NCBI RefSeq assembly: GCF_009928485.1
Contig: NZ_JAABNP010000004.1
Span: 1-64,000 of the forward strand
Length of the DNA: 64,000 bases
Direction of reading: 5' to 3'
From: Clostridium sp. C2-6-12
GTDB lineage: Bacteria; Bacillota; Clostridia; Clostridiales; Clostridiaceae
Under the pieces are notes generated by a model. That model saw only the letters and a program-made list of their open reading frames with translations. It searched no databases and was not told the origin of the DNA. This document shows, piece by piece, positions 47,903-57,508 of this stretch (position 1 is its first letter; every line of letters begins with the position of its first letter). A program made the translations under genes and the position numbers.

Positions 47903-48682
47903 CTAATCAATTAAAATTTTCTTAAATCTTCCACTTCCTTTATTCATCCTACTTCCTTGTCCATTTTTTTCGCTATTTAATACGTGTAAAAGAAAATTAT
48001 ATAACTCTTCATTGGAGTAACTTTTTCTTTCAATGTTTAATTTATTAATTAGATAACTGACTATTATTTCTTTTTGAATGGCTTCCTTGCTTTGAACGCA
48101 CAGCATTGCAAAAGTTATATCCCAGGACTCACTTAAACTTAACTCTAATAGTTCTGTTCCAAATCTTCTTAATATTTCAGGACTTAAACTTATGTCTCCA
48201 TAAGTAGAATACGGTGCATTAATTGTATTTACAGTATCGTATTCTGTTGATAAATCATTGAAGTCCATATGATTTATTCTGAGTTTTGCACCATTTCTTA
48301 ATTTAAATCTACAAATTTCAATTTCATTATTTTCTGACGAAAGTTCTTCACTTAAATTAATTTCTGTAAAATTGCTTCTAAAATCTGCTTTTTCTACTGA
48401 TTGTAAAAACTTTACTTTTAAAATCATCAATTTATTATTGCATTCATATGAAATTTTCTCTTCATCCTTTAAAATATAAAGTGTATCTTGATGTTTTATT
48501 ACTCCTTTTCTTATACATATATAATTATCAGAGACTTCTAAATCACACCCACATATGATTCCATCAGAATATCCCTTAAACTGAGCATAAAAAAATTCTC
48601 TTGGAAAATCTCTAAGCTCCTCCAACATTTCAATTTTCAAAAGTCGTCCACTATTAAAAAGTGGATAATTATTTTGGAACAT
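47903..48682 (-). CDS. unknown, possible baseplate protein of the injection system
   Basis: Protein of about 259 residues I do not recognise with certainty. Its first part (YPLFNSGRLLKIEMLEELRDF, then GYSDGIICGCDLEVSDNYICIRKGVI in parts) looks like the shell domain found in TssK or tail-fibre adaptor proteins. It ends with a Gly/Lys-rich tail (GQGSRMNKGSGRFKKIL). ATG at 48682 is chosen (AGGAGG 8 nt upstream) over the frame's earlier start. It lies between the Hsp70-like and VgrG genes. A baseplate role is inferred from position only. Confidence 0.5.
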   Translation of the reverse strand: MFQNNYPLFNSGRLLKIEMLEELRDFPREFFYAQFKGYSDGIICGCDLEVSDNYICIRKGVIKHQDTLYILKDEEKISYECNNKLMILKVKFLQSVEKADFRSNFTEINLSEELSSENNEIEICRFKLRNGAKLRINHMDFNDLSTEYDTVNTINAPYSTYGDISLSPEILRRFGTELLELSLSESWDITFAMLCVQSKEAIQKEIIVSYLINKLNIERKSYSNEELYNFLLHVLNSEKNGQGSRMNKGSGRFKKILID

Positions 48683-48757
48683 ATTTGCTACCTCCTTCTC
48701 CTCCAAACTCACAAAACCACATTTCATTTGTATAAGTTCTTGGTTACATAAATGTTG

Positions 48758-51391
48758 CTACTTCATTCCGTCAAAGAAGTTTTGTTCCCATTTATCATTT
48801 TCAAAGTAGAAGAATTGTTCTCTTCCTATATATAGTTCTTCATCTTTTCTTAAGATGGCTAATACATAAAAGCCCCAAAGCTCTTCTTCTTCCCAAACAA
48901 AAAACTTCACTTCATTATTTTCTATATTATCTGTTTCATGCTGATTAATATTTGGATACATTTCTCCTATTATTTTTGCATTTGTTTGTTCTAATTCTTC
49001 TTCATTAAATTGATAATCGTATTCGTACTTAACATTGTCATGACTATCTTTTAAATATAATTTAAGAAGAATTCTATCCATGAATCTCGATATGAAACCT
49101 TTATTAACCTCTCTTCCTTTTATCAATACCTTTTGCTCTCCAGTATGGGTATAAGCCGTTAGTAAATATGGAAGGGTTGGTTTTTTACTTTCTATATTTA
49201 TCTCTGCATATCCAAAATTTCTATCATATAAGTATTTCAAAGCACCTTTAAGGCAGGATAATTTTAATTCGTATTCTTCCTTATTTTCCTTTTTGCTCTT
49301 ATTGATTTCTATTATTCTTCCTGGAATAAATTCTTTTAAAGCATCTCTAAATAACTCTACTTTACATGACTGTCCAGTTAACTTAATAAGTGAATAATCA
49401 TATAGTTCTTCATTTTCATATAATTTTTCTAAAAACTTCTTTATTATGTTATAGACATCACCTTTAATTAAAGTTTCAATTTCGTATATGCTAAGTGAAA
49501 TACTTGGAGCTTCCTTTACTACTTGCAAATTACCTTTATTCATGTAAGATAATTTCCATTTATCAAAATTGATTGTGTCCTCTTTCTTTTCCTTCCGATC
49601 TTCAGGTTTCAAAATAATATTTAAAATATCAGGATTTGCAAAGAACAGTTTTTTTACTTCCTCTGCTAAATCAAATAAGAAATAGTAATTGCTTCTTACC
49701 TTGCAATAATCTTCTTTACTTCTTGTTTCATATAATTGAAACTTTGTAGGAATTATTGCTTCTGCTTTTTCATATTCTTCCTTTAGAGTTCCATACAATT
49801 CATTAATTCCTAACTTATCCACAAATCTAAATATATCCATTTTGAAATCATCTATTATAGCTTTTTTTATTGCCTCTTTTCCATTACCTAAAGCATTTGC
49901 CATTAATATCTTTATAAACTGCATTATTCTAAAGGTAAGGTTATTTCCTCCAAAGTCTGTATCTCCATTTTCATAAGAGGTTTCTATATCTAACTTATAA
50001 GAAACTCTGCTATTAGTTATTGAAAAGCTACAGCCTGTTAAATCTGTAGTTCCTCCTCCACAGTCTATAATAAGAGCTTTATACCATTCTCCTTGAACAT
50101 ATCTCTTTTGTTCAATTAGTTCAGAAATAGTATTATATAGTACAGCTGCGCTTTCTTCTAAAATATTTTCACTTTCAACTGTGTAATCACTTAAAATATC
50201 TTTAAATAAAGTATGAAATTTATATTTTTGTTTTGATGGGCATGAAATATAAATATTTTTAAACTTACATTTAAACCTTTGCTGAGCTAAAGCTATAATA
50301 TACTCTAAGTACGCTTTAATGATCTCTTTTCTTTTTATAAAAGTAGTTTTTTCTCTTACATCAATTACTTTTTCTTCTTTTTCAAAATCACTTACCCATC
50401 TTTTTATGTCATAGAAAAGGCTCATTCCATCGTCTACATACCTTCTTCTTGATTCCCTCATTGCATCATACCCAAAGATATATTGTATATTATCTTCTTC
50501 TATATGTTTTACCCCAACTACACTTGGTATAAGTGGAGTTATTTCCTTGTCATCTTTATTTTCATTGATTATTTTTACGAATTTTACCTTATCCTCTTCA
50601 TAGTTTTCATATTCCTTATTTTGAAATAAATTCTCATTTAACCCTGGAAATATTTCTTTATCTATATAAATACCTGCTGTTGTGTTTGAGGTTCCAAAAT
50701 CAATGGCTAAAGGTATTTTTGTCTCTAATAATGGCTTTACTTCAAATTCCAATATTGGCAGTGAATTAAACTTTATTGTATAATCCACTTCAATTGTGTC
50801 ACCTTCATAAGTATCATAAAGCACCTCTGAATCTTTTTCGGAAAAGAATAAAAGACTGTAATGCTTACTTTCAGATTCCTTTGCCTCTATAAAATCTCCT
50901 TTAGTTAAATAATATTTTTCTTCATTGCCATACACTAACTTTTTTATATTAAGTATAGTGCAGACTTTGAAATTATTATCAACTAACAGTACATTTCCTT
51001 CTTCTAATTTTTCATTGCTCTTTAAAATATAATTATCAAAAATATCAAGTCCAATGTTCTCATATAGGGTGATCTTCCCTGGATAATCTATATTAACATT
51101 AGTTTTAATTATTTCTTTATTACTTCTTTTTAATAATCTCTCAATCCGCTCATTTCCGCCTATTAGATGTTTTTTTATAAGTTTTGTATCTTTTTCTCCT
51201 CTGTATTTCATTATCAGCCTTATAAGTTCTTCTTTATCAAGAGGATTAATTATGCTCTTTACTAATTTTTCTTTGTTACATATTTCTTTTAACTGAAAAG
51301 TAGTCATCAGTCTTAAATCTTTTTCTTTATATTTAGCTTTTGTAACTTGGCTTTCATTTCCTTTATGTAACTTATATGAATATAAACTCAT
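48758..51391 (-). CDS. Hsp70-like ATPase of the injection locus
   Basis: Protein of 877 residues. A short SAP-like or helix-rich N-terminus (about 25-65, MTTFQLKEICNKEKLV) precedes a unique beta region. An actin/Hsp70 ATPase follows: phosphate-1 IDFGTSNTTAG (about 230-240), phosphate-2 IIDCGGGTTDLTG (about 440) and the adenosine motif IKLTGQSCKVE (about 667). There is no DnaK peptide-binding domain in the usual form; the C-terminal 200 residues have beta strands and an acidic end. It is far longer than DnaK (about 610-640). It may remodel or assemble the system together with the DnaJ protein at 57509. GGAGG precedes the ATG. Confidence 0.8.
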   Translation of the reverse strand: MSLYSYKLHKGNESQVTKAKYKEKDLRLMTTFQLKEICNKEKLVKSIINPLDKEELIRLIMKYRGEKDTKLIKKHLIGGNERIERLLKRSNKEIIKTNVNIDYPGKITLYENIGLDIFDNYILKSNEKLEEGNVLLVDNNFKVCTILNIKKLVYGNEEKYYLTKGDFIEAKESESKHYSLLFFSEKDSEVLYDTYEGDTIEVDYTIKFNSLPILEFEVKPLLETKIPLAIDFGTSNTTAGIYIDKEIFPGLNENLFQNKEYENYEEDKVKFVKIINENKDDKEITPLIPSVVGVKHIEEDNIQYIFGYDAMRESRRRYVDDGMSLFYDIKRWVSDFEKEEKVIDVREKTTFIKRKEIIKAYLEYIIALAQQRFKCKFKNIYISCPSKQKYKFHTLFKDILSDYTVESENILEESAAVLYNTISELIEQKRYVQGEWYKALIIDCGGGTTDLTGCSFSITNSRVSYKLDIETSYENGDTDFGGNNLTFRIMQFIKILMANALGNGKEAIKKAIIDDFKMDIFRFVDKLGINELYGTLKEEYEKAEAIIPTKFQLYETRSKEDYCKVRSNYYFLFDLAEEVKKLFFANPDILNIILKPEDRKEKKEDTINFDKWKLSYMNKGNLQVVKEAPSISLSIYEIETLIKGDVYNIIKKFLEKLYENEELYDYSLIKLTGQSCKVELFRDALKEFIPGRIIEINKSKKENKEEYELKLSCLKGALKYLYDRNFGYAEINIESKKPTLPYLLTAYTHTGEQKVLIKGREVNKGFISRFMDRILLKLYLKDSHDNVKYEYDYQFNEEELEQTNAKIIGEMYPNINQHETDNIENNEVKFFVWEEEELWGFYVLAILRKDEELYIGREQFFYFENDKWEQNFFDGMK

Positions 51392-51479
51392 CTTATCCTC
51401 CTAAATTTTTTACAATTCATAGTTTCAAAACTCTACATAATATTTCTTTATTAACTGTGAATTGATACTTCACCCTATT

Positions 51480-52178
51480 TTATTCAACCATAACTATCTC
51501 ATTAATTCTCATAGTGTTATCTAATCCTATAATCCCAAAATGTTTATCCCAAAATACAAAGGGCTTCATGTTTATTGGTAAAAAAGTTTCTAAAATAACA
51601 TTAATTTTGCTTTCAAGTTCTTTCTGCTTTGCTTCTGATAAATAAATATAAATATTCTTTGGCTTTTCTTTATTTGAATAAACTATACTATTCTTAAATA
51701 TTTCTTTAACCACTTGTTTGAATAATTTAAGAGAGGTTCCTGTTTTATATAAAATAATAAAGCTATTTAACATACTATTCTTTTCTTCCTTACTAAAATC
51801 TTTAATATTTTCAGCTAATCTTTTACCAAACACATTGTTTAATATATCTTTATATAAAAATTTTTTATATATTTCCCCTTTATTTAATCCTTGTTTTAAG
51901 TCTAATCCCCCTAAGTAATGTAACAATATATCTGAAAGGACTTGCCTAAGCTCTCTACTTTCATCAATGTTTATATTAAATAAGTCTTTAAAGATTTCAT
52001 AAAACCTATAATATTCATTTACTTCAATAACATTATTTTCTGGCAACAAATTTGAATTAAGCTCATTAAAAGCAATTTCCATATAAGGGCTGCATATTTC
52101 AGCTTGAACAAACTTAATCTCTTCTCTAGGAATATTCTCTTCATCAGCTCTTAATAAAATTTCCCAAATATAATTCAT
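51480..52178 (-). CDS. unknown, possible tail protein I / Afp12-like baseplate protein
   Basis: Protein of 232 residues without a clear family. The C-terminal half (YKTGTSLKLFKQVVKEIF, INVILETFLPINMKPFVFW, then IIGLDNTMRINEI) resembles the phage tail protein I/Afp12 pattern, in which 'GT-GL-LL', 'LP-..-...' and 'LG-NT-L' segments occur. Its start overlaps the stop of the 429-residue gene by 4 nt, so both are translated together. The baseplate role is inferred from this pattern and from context. Confidence 0.5.
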   Translation of the reverse strand: MNYIWEILLRADEENIPREEIKFVQAEICSPYMEIAFNELNSNLLPENNVIEVNEYYRFYEIFKDLFNINIDESRELRQVLSDILLHYLGGLDLKQGLNKGEIYKKFLYKDILNNVFGKRLAENIKDFSKEEKNSMLNSFIILYKTGTSLKLFKQVVKEIFKNSIVYSNKEKPKNIYIYLSEAKQKELESKINVILETFLPINMKPFVFWDKHFGIIGLDNTMRINEIVMVE

Positions 52179-53455
52179 AGTAATCTTCCTTCACATTTAT
52201 ATTCTGGATAAATAAATTGAACTTCTGATACTAAAAAGCTTAAAATATCTTTATTCAAATAATTTTCTTTATTAATAGGTTCAAAATATAAAATCAACGA
52301 TTTTTTTATATTCTCTTCTCTTATTTCATCAATAATAAAATCATTAACTTCATAGGTCTGTTTATTTTCATCTAAAGCCTCTTCCATAAGTGTAGCCTCA
52401 GTAAATCTCAAATATTTAGATGCTTTAAAAGAATTTATAAGCCTTGCAAGTTCTGTTTTAGTTTTTATGGTATGAGATTTATTAAAAGCTAATTTATTAG
52501 AGAAATTTATATTAACTTCATTACTCATAAGCTCATATTTATATTTCTTCTTTGTATTTTTATCAAAATTAATAATACTTAATAATTTCCATGCCATTGC
52601 TTTTTGTATATTAGAAGAAATTATTACTGATTTTTTAGTGAACATTACCCAATTAATAGCATGATTTTCATTATCCACTAAATAACCATTCTTCTCACCT
52701 TCTTTTTCAATTGAAATATTATGTTCATAACCAACTTTATCAATACATGGCATTGGAAATCCATCGCACTTTAAATTTAGTTCTTTTACATTCCAAAGAG
52801 GAACCATATCATATTCCACATACTTGCTGTATTCTCCAAAATCCAGCTCAATTTCAGTTATATTCTCATCACCTTGGATTTTATCTTCACATGCTGTTAA
52901 TACAACATCTGCAATCTTATGAATATATGGATTATTTATTGTTGTCCATGCAATATTACTATTTATAAAACTTTCATATAATTTATGAATTTTATTTTTG
53001 TATTGATTATTTTCTACAACTGTAAAGTAGGCTTCATGGATTTTCTTATCTGTTTTAATAAGTCCCTTTATTTTAAAATTTTCATTGATAAATTCTTTAA
53101 ATATCAGATAGTCGCATTTAAGAAAAATCTTAAATAAATTCTTATGCTCATTTATTTCAAGTAAATTTAGGATTTCTGCAGTATCATAAATTTTTTCTTC
53201 TATATCTTCCTTTAACATGGGAAATAAAAATTCATCTGTAACATCAACTTTTTCTCTTCTTACTATTGTTGAATAAATATTGTACTTCTCTTTTATATAA
53301 TGCAACTCACTAAATACTCTTTTTTCAATTTCATTAATTCTATTATTTGAATGTTCTTCTAATGCTTCAAATACACTATTCATTATTTGCTTTAGCAGTA
53401 CCCTATCATTCAAATCCTTTATTTCATTTAATTTCTCATAAATTCTATCATCCAT
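52175..53455 (-). CDS. unknown protein of the injection locus
   Basis: Protein of about 426 residues that I do not recognise. It is mostly helical in the first half (EKLNEIKDLNDRVLLKQI) with beta-rich stretches later (KYVEYDMVPLWNVKELNLKC). No catalytic motif, signal peptide or membrane segment is visible. ATG at 53455 is chosen, with AGGTG upstream; a GTG at 53464 is possible. It is coupled to the 232-residue gene downstream and lies behind the larger phosphatase. Position suggests a structural partner, for example of a baseplate wedge. Confidence 0.55.
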   Translation of the reverse strand: MDDRIYEKLNEIKDLNDRVLLKQIMNSVFEALEEHSNNRINEIEKRVFSELHYIKEKYNIYSTIVRREKVDVTDEFLFPMLKEDIEEKIYDTAEILNLLEINEHKNLFKIFLKCDYLIFKEFINENFKIKGLIKTDKKIHEAYFTVVENNQYKNKIHKLYESFINSNIAWTTINNPYIHKIADVVLTACEDKIQGDENITEIELDFGEYSKYVEYDMVPLWNVKELNLKCDGFPMPCIDKVGYEHNISIEKEGEKNGYLVDNENHAINWVMFTKKSVIISSNIQKAMAWKLLSIINFDKNTKKKYKYELMSNEVNINFSNKLAFNKSHTIKTKTELARLINSFKASKYLRFTEATLMEEALDENKQTYEVNDFIIDEIREENIKKSLILYFEPINKENYLNKDILSFLVSEVQFIYPEYKCEGRLL

Positions 53456-53481
53456 TTTATTCACCTACGTTAACTATTAAT

Positions 53482-55335
53482 TTATTTTGCTGGTGCCTGA
53501 ACTTTGGCTGAAGCTTGATCTATGGCTGTTATTTTTTCAGTTACTTTTGATACGCTATCCGTATCTCCTAAACTGTTATATACATCTTTAGCTAAAAGAT
53601 ATAATACCTTTGCTGAAGCTGAATCACCTGCTGAATATCTTTTATCTGCTTCTTGCATATATTTATCTGCTTCACCTTTTTTATCTGCCACTTCATTAAT
53701 TTTTTTATCCATAAGAGCTATTTTTTCTACTAATTCATCAGCTAAACTATGAGAATTTATTTCCTCAAAACCTTCTTTGGCTAAGGCATAATACATTTTT
53801 GCACTTACATAATCACCTTTTGTGTAGCTTAAATCTCCATTCTTTCTAAGATCTATAGCTTTATTTAATTTTTCATCGGCAGCCTTTTTCTCTTCCTCTG
53901 CCTTTTTAGCTGTGTCTTCTTCTTTTTTCTTAGCATCATCATCTGCTTGTTTCTTATCTTTTGCTGCTTTATCTTCATCATCTTTTTTCTGTTTTGCATC
54001 AGCAGCCTTTTGATCATAAATCTTTTGTATTTTATCCATAGCCTCTTTCTTTTCATCTTTTAAGTAAGAGTCTAAGGCTAAATCCTTAGCTGCTAGATAA
54101 TTTGTTAAGGCATCCTCAGTTTGTCCACCATCTAGCTGCTTATCTGCCAAGGTCAATAAATCTGCTACTTTTATACAATTCTTAACCATGTCAATTTTCT
54201 TTAATACATAGTTTCTACCTATATCTTCAGCATCACCAGCTCTTTCCAATGCCAAAACATATTTATCTAGAGCATCTTCATATTTTTTACTATCTAAAGC
54301 TTTATCTCCATCTACTATAATTCCTACATATTTATAATCATCATCTAAAATCCTTATATCATCTTCAAGCTTATATTTTTTGGCTATATCTAATGCATTT
54401 TTATACTCTTCATCAGCTTTTTCCATATTTCCAAACTTTATATATTCTTCAGCATTTTTCTTATCTACTGCCATAGTAGCAATATCATCCTGCTTCTTAT
54501 TTTTATAAATTATAAATGCCCCTACCCCTATTGCTATAATTAAGAGTAAGAGTATTGCAGCTATTATGGCTATTTTAATTTTTTTGCTTCTTTTAGGATC
54601 TAAATATGCCTTTTCTACAAAAGTCATTGCCAAAGTATAATTTTCCATTTGCTTTGGCTGCTTTGACAAAACCATATCTTCAACGCTATCAATAACTTCT
54701 TTAGGCTCCTTTGCACCTTCTAAAGAATCCTCTATTTCTTTTTCTTCACAGTTTTCCCATACTCCCTTTGTAAGAAGTGCAAATACATCTCCATCTGAAA
54801 GCTTAATCTTCTTTGATATGTAGATTTTATTTAACTTATTTTGTCCTAAATATGAAGAAAGATTGTTCCTTTCAGTATGCTTTGCCATTGCATCTAAAGA
54901 AATCATTTCGTCATCTGCTAATTGCTGTGCTAAGGATTGATCTTTACTTTTTTCTCTCAAATAACCATCCTTAAAGTAATAAAATCTTGTATTTCCTATA
55001 TTTGAATAGACTAATTTATTGTAATTAGTAACAACTACTGTAATTGATGCCTTCAATCTAACATTTCTACTATTTGTTATTAATTCATTATTTGCATTTC
55101 TTATATACTTTTTCAAAATAAATCTATTCATAGTAGGCCTTGCTGTGAAATCTTTTATAAAGGCTGTCACTGCAATTTTTGCACTTTCTAATTCCTTATC
55201 TTCATCAATTCCATCAGCTACTACATAACAGGCATAATTGTCTAATTCAACATATGCAAAGTAATCCTTATTTTCCAGATAAGTTCCTTCTTCTGATACA
55301 AAACTTGTCTTAAATTTTGAGTTTAGCTTCCTCAT
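53482..55335 (-). CDS. membrane-anchored PP2C-type phosphatase with coiled-coil/TPR-like tail
   Basis: Protein of about 617 residues. Residues about 12-242 are a PP2C-like domain (YFAYVELDNYACYVVADGID, SNIGNTRFYYFKDG, LLTKGVWE). The DG pair of VVADG is a metal ligand, but other metal ligands are less clear, so activity is uncertain. One transmembrane helix spans about 254-277. The remaining part is external or periplasm-equivalent, with a Lys/Ala/Asp-rich coiled coil and TPR-like repeats (KEEDTAKKAEEEKKAADEKL, YTKGDYVSAKMYYALAKEGF). ATG at 55335 follows AGGGTG. Together with the FHA genes it suggests phosphoprotein control. Confidence 0.78.
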   Translation of the reverse strand: MRKLNSKFKTSFVSEEGTYLENKDYFAYVELDNYACYVVADGIDEDKELESAKIAVTAFIKDFTARPTMNRFILKKYIRNANNELITNSRNVRLKASITVVVTNYNKLVYSNIGNTRFYYFKDGYLREKSKDQSLAQQLADDEMISLDAMAKHTERNNLSSYLGQNKLNKIYISKKIKLSDGDVFALLTKGVWENCEEKEIEDSLEGAKEPKEVIDSVEDMVLSKQPKQMENYTLAMTFVEKAYLDPKRSKKIKIAIIAAILLLLIIAIGVGAFIIYKNKKQDDIATMAVDKKNAEEYIKFGNMEKADEEYKNALDIAKKYKLEDDIRILDDDYKYVGIIVDGDKALDSKKYEDALDKYVLALERAGDAEDIGRNYVLKKIDMVKNCIKVADLLTLADKQLDGGQTEDALTNYLAAKDLALDSYLKDEKKEAMDKIQKIYDQKAADAKQKKDDEDKAAKDKKQADDDAKKKEEDTAKKAEEEKKAADEKLNKAIDLRKNGDLSYTKGDYVSAKMYYALAKEGFEEINSHSLADELVEKIALMDKKINEVADKKGEADKYMQEADKRYSAGDSASAKVLYLLAKDVYNSLGDTDSVSKVTEKITAIDQASAKVQAPAK

Positions 55336-55464
55336 TTTCTTCACCCTAACTTAGTTATTCTATCAATGACTAATGCACAATTCACAGTCTATAATGAACA
55401 ATCAATCTTTTTTATAACTTAACAGTTAATAATTATACGTTGATAATTGCGCCTTAAAACTTAG

Positions 55465-56310
55465 TCATTTCCCTGTGTATTTCATAAGCATAATACTGCC
55501 ATTACAGTTATCTTTGTAATTATCTTTTACTCTTTCCATTATTTCTTCACTTTTTTCATTTATAGTAATATTTTTATCCCCTAAAATTTTCTCAAATTCT
55601 ATCCAGCTTAGACCTTTATATACACCTTTACTCATAAGTACAATAATGTCATTTTTATATAGCTTTATTGGTGTATCTGAAATCTCTATATTTTCAGCGG
55701 ATTCTTGTCCTAAATAATATAATAATTTTTCTTCCTTTAAGGCATATAGAGCTTCCTGCTTTTGAATTTTTCCATTATAATATTCCTTTTTAGCTACTTC
55801 ACTTATGGAATGTCCCTTGCTTAATCTTACAAGCTCATTATTTCTAAAAATAGCAAGCATAACATCTCCAACTAAAGCATAGGATAATAAATTTTTATTT
55901 ATTATTACACTTAGTACACTGGCGCCGCCTTTATCTTTCTCAACCCTCTTTATAATCTCATGATTTGCTTTTTTAAAAGCTTTATTAAAAAAGTAAGTCA
56001 TCCTCTCCTTGCTGCCCTCTTCTTTAAAGGCAGTAATTATTGTCTTAACCCCTACCATACTTGAAATTCTTCCCACTTCATTATTACCAAGTCCATCAGC
56101 TAAAACAGCTAAGGTTCCATTAACCGTAGTTACTGTTTCCACATAATCTTCTTGGATTTCTTCATACCCAATTGATATTTTTTTTGCTATTTCCAAATTA
56201 TTTATATAAATCCATCTCAATAAAATGCTCTTTATTATTAGCAAAATCGCCAGCACAACTAAAAATATAAAGATTAGTTTTAAATTAGAATACTCATTAA
56301 TCTTCACCAT
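55465..56310 (-). CDS. PP2C-type Ser/Thr phosphatase with N-terminal membrane anchor
   Basis: Protein of 281 residues. A transmembrane helix lies near 11-29 (LIFIFLVVLAILLIIKSIL). A PP2C domain covers about 45-275 with VLADGLGNNEVGRISS, the GGASVLSVIINKNLLSYALVGDVML region (in two parts) and VLMSKGVYKGLSW. It resembles PppA, which dephosphorylates FHA-bound proteins in T6SS threonine phosphorylation pathways. The kinase partner is not in this window. Its start lies 9 nt after the FHA stop. ATG at 56310 follows GTAGG. Confidence 0.82.
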   Translation of the reverse strand: MVKINEYSNLKLIFIFLVVLAILLIIKSILLRWIYINNLEIAKKISIGYEEIQEDYVETVTTVNGTLAVLADGLGNNEVGRISSMVGVKTIITAFKEEGSKERMTYFFNKAFKKANHEIIKRVEKDKGGASVLSVIINKNLLSYALVGDVMLAIFRNNELVRLSKGHSISEVAKKEYYNGKIQKQEALYALKEEKLLYYLGQESAENIEISDTPIKLYKNDIIVLMSKGVYKGLSWIEFEKILGDKNITINEKSEEIMERVKDNYKDNCNGSIMLMKYTGK

Positions 56311-56319
56311 GACTGCTAC

Positions 56320-56820
56320 CTACTCATTATCCTGCCATTCAAAATGTTCTCCACAAAACGGTACAAATAGGAATTTGCTCTTTCCAAGTTCAATTACATC
56401 ATAAGCAGATAATTCTGACGGCATGTAAGCTGGTTCCTCATTTAAATAAGCAATCCCCGAAGAATCTCCTGGTAATAATACATAATTCTTTTTCTTTGGA
56501 TCATATACTACTATTGCGTGATTTCTAATAGCAATTTGATTATCTCCTATTATTTGAATGTCCATATCATCTGCTCTACCTATGAAATTCTTTCCATTTT
56601 TTATTTTATAATCTTTACCCACTCTTGTTCCTTCAATACATACAAGCCATCCGCAAACTGGCTCAACCTCTTGATAAAGCAAATTAGTTTCGATTTCTAA
56701 TATTTCTTGAACAGGTTCTGGTCTTTCCTTTTTAGAAGTATCTATATTACAATATGGACATATACTTCCATAACGTCTTTCACTAAACATATGTCCGTTT
56801 GGACATCTAATAAGTCCCAT
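56320..56820 (-). CDS. zinc-ribbon plus FHA protein
   Basis: Protein of 166 residues. A zinc ribbon at the N-terminus has RCPNGH (C6, H10) and ICPYC (C21, C24). An FHA domain follows at about 70-150 with the core NFIGRADDMDIQI, RNHAIVVYDP and GIAYLNEEPAY. The usual Ser/Arg of 'SRxH' is replaced by RNHA, so phosphothreonine binding should be tested. It probably bridges a phosphoprotein signal to the system. GGAGTG precedes the ATG. A terminator-like hairpin separates it from the upstream FHA gene. Confidence 0.82.
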   Translation of the reverse strand: MGLIRCPNGHMFSERRYGSICPYCNIDTSKKERPEPVQEILEIETNLLYQEVEPVCGWLVCIEGTRVGKDYKIKNGKNFIGRADDMDIQIIGDNQIAIRNHAIVVYDPKKKNYVLLPGDSSGIAYLNEEPAYMPSELSAYDVIELGKSKFLFVPFCGEHFEWQDNE

Positions 56821-56872
56821 TTATATCACTCCAATCAATTCAGTCTACAATTTACAGTTTTTAGTTAATGTA

Positions 56873-56891
56873 AAAAAGTCCACGACTTTTT
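56873..56891. terminator. hairpin between the two FHA genes
   Basis: AAAAAGTC-CAC-GACTTTTT is a perfect 8-bp hairpin in T/A tracts. It could reduce transcription of the distal block (phosphatases onward). Repeat-like TTTACAGTTTTTAGTTAATG sequence precedes it. Confidence 0.5.
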
Positions 56892-56925
56892 ATTTTTGAG
56901 AATTATAAATTATCAATACTGTAGC

Positions 56926-57495
56926 TTATTTTAGTAAAAGTTTAACTTTTGAAATAAACAGAATATCCCCTGTTTTTAATTCACACGGAGCATCTTTTAC
57001 AATTCTATATTTTTTATCATCCTCAACTTTTTGTATGCTAATTCCACTTTCTTCTGATAAATCTTCTATATACCATTTTCCGGCAGCATAATTTAATACT
57101 GCATGATTATTTTCAATAAATCTTGAATATATTGAAGTACTTAAATCTATATAAACATCATTTTCCCCTCTATTTTTACCAATAATAAAAGATATTCTCT
57201 CCCCTATTTCCCAAGTTCTAATAATTTCATTTTCCTCGTTTACTAACTCAATTCTGTTAATATTACTTTCATCTTTTATTATTTCTTCTTTATGCAGTCT
57301 TTTATATAAGTTAACAAAACATACTATTCCAAAGCCTGCTGCTAAAAATATTATTAATGCTCTTATATAAGTTGAATCTATTGTCATATAGGCAACTATA
57401 AATATTAAAGCAATAATAATTCCTATAAAAACATTGATTAATTCCATTGTCATAAGTAATTTATTATTAATTTTCACGTTATTTTCATCATTCAA
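56926..57495 (-). CDS. membrane FHA-domain protein
   Basis: Protein of about 189 residues. Two transmembrane helices lie near 14-34 and 40-60 (LINVFIGIIIALIFIVAYM and IRALIIFLAAGFGIVCFVNL). A cytoplasmic FHA domain covers about 95-190 (RISFIIGKNRGENDVYIDLS, SIYSRFIENNHAVLNYAAGK, GISIQKVEDDKKYRI). The TTG at 57495 is chosen since GGAG lies 8 nt upstream; a GTG at 57504 overlaps the ribosome site. It starts 15 nt after the DnaJ stop. It may anchor the regulatory complex to the membrane. Confidence 0.78.
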   Translation of the reverse strand: MNDENNVKINNKLLMTMELINVFIGIIIALIFIVAYMTIDSTYIRALIIFLAAGFGIVCFVNLYKRLHKEEIIKDESNINRIELVNEENEIIRTWEIGERISFIIGKNRGENDVYIDLSTSIYSRFIENNHAVLNYAAGKWYIEDLSEESGISIQKVEDDKKYRIVKDAPCELKTGDILFISKVKLLLK

Positions 57496-57508
57496 AGTAA
57501 CCACTCCA

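Noticed and set aside
53865-54056. 63-codon Lys/Arg/Met-rich frame within the large phosphatase gene
   Set aside because: It is a frame shifted reading of the Lys/Ala/Glu coiled-coil segment and has no independent start signals.
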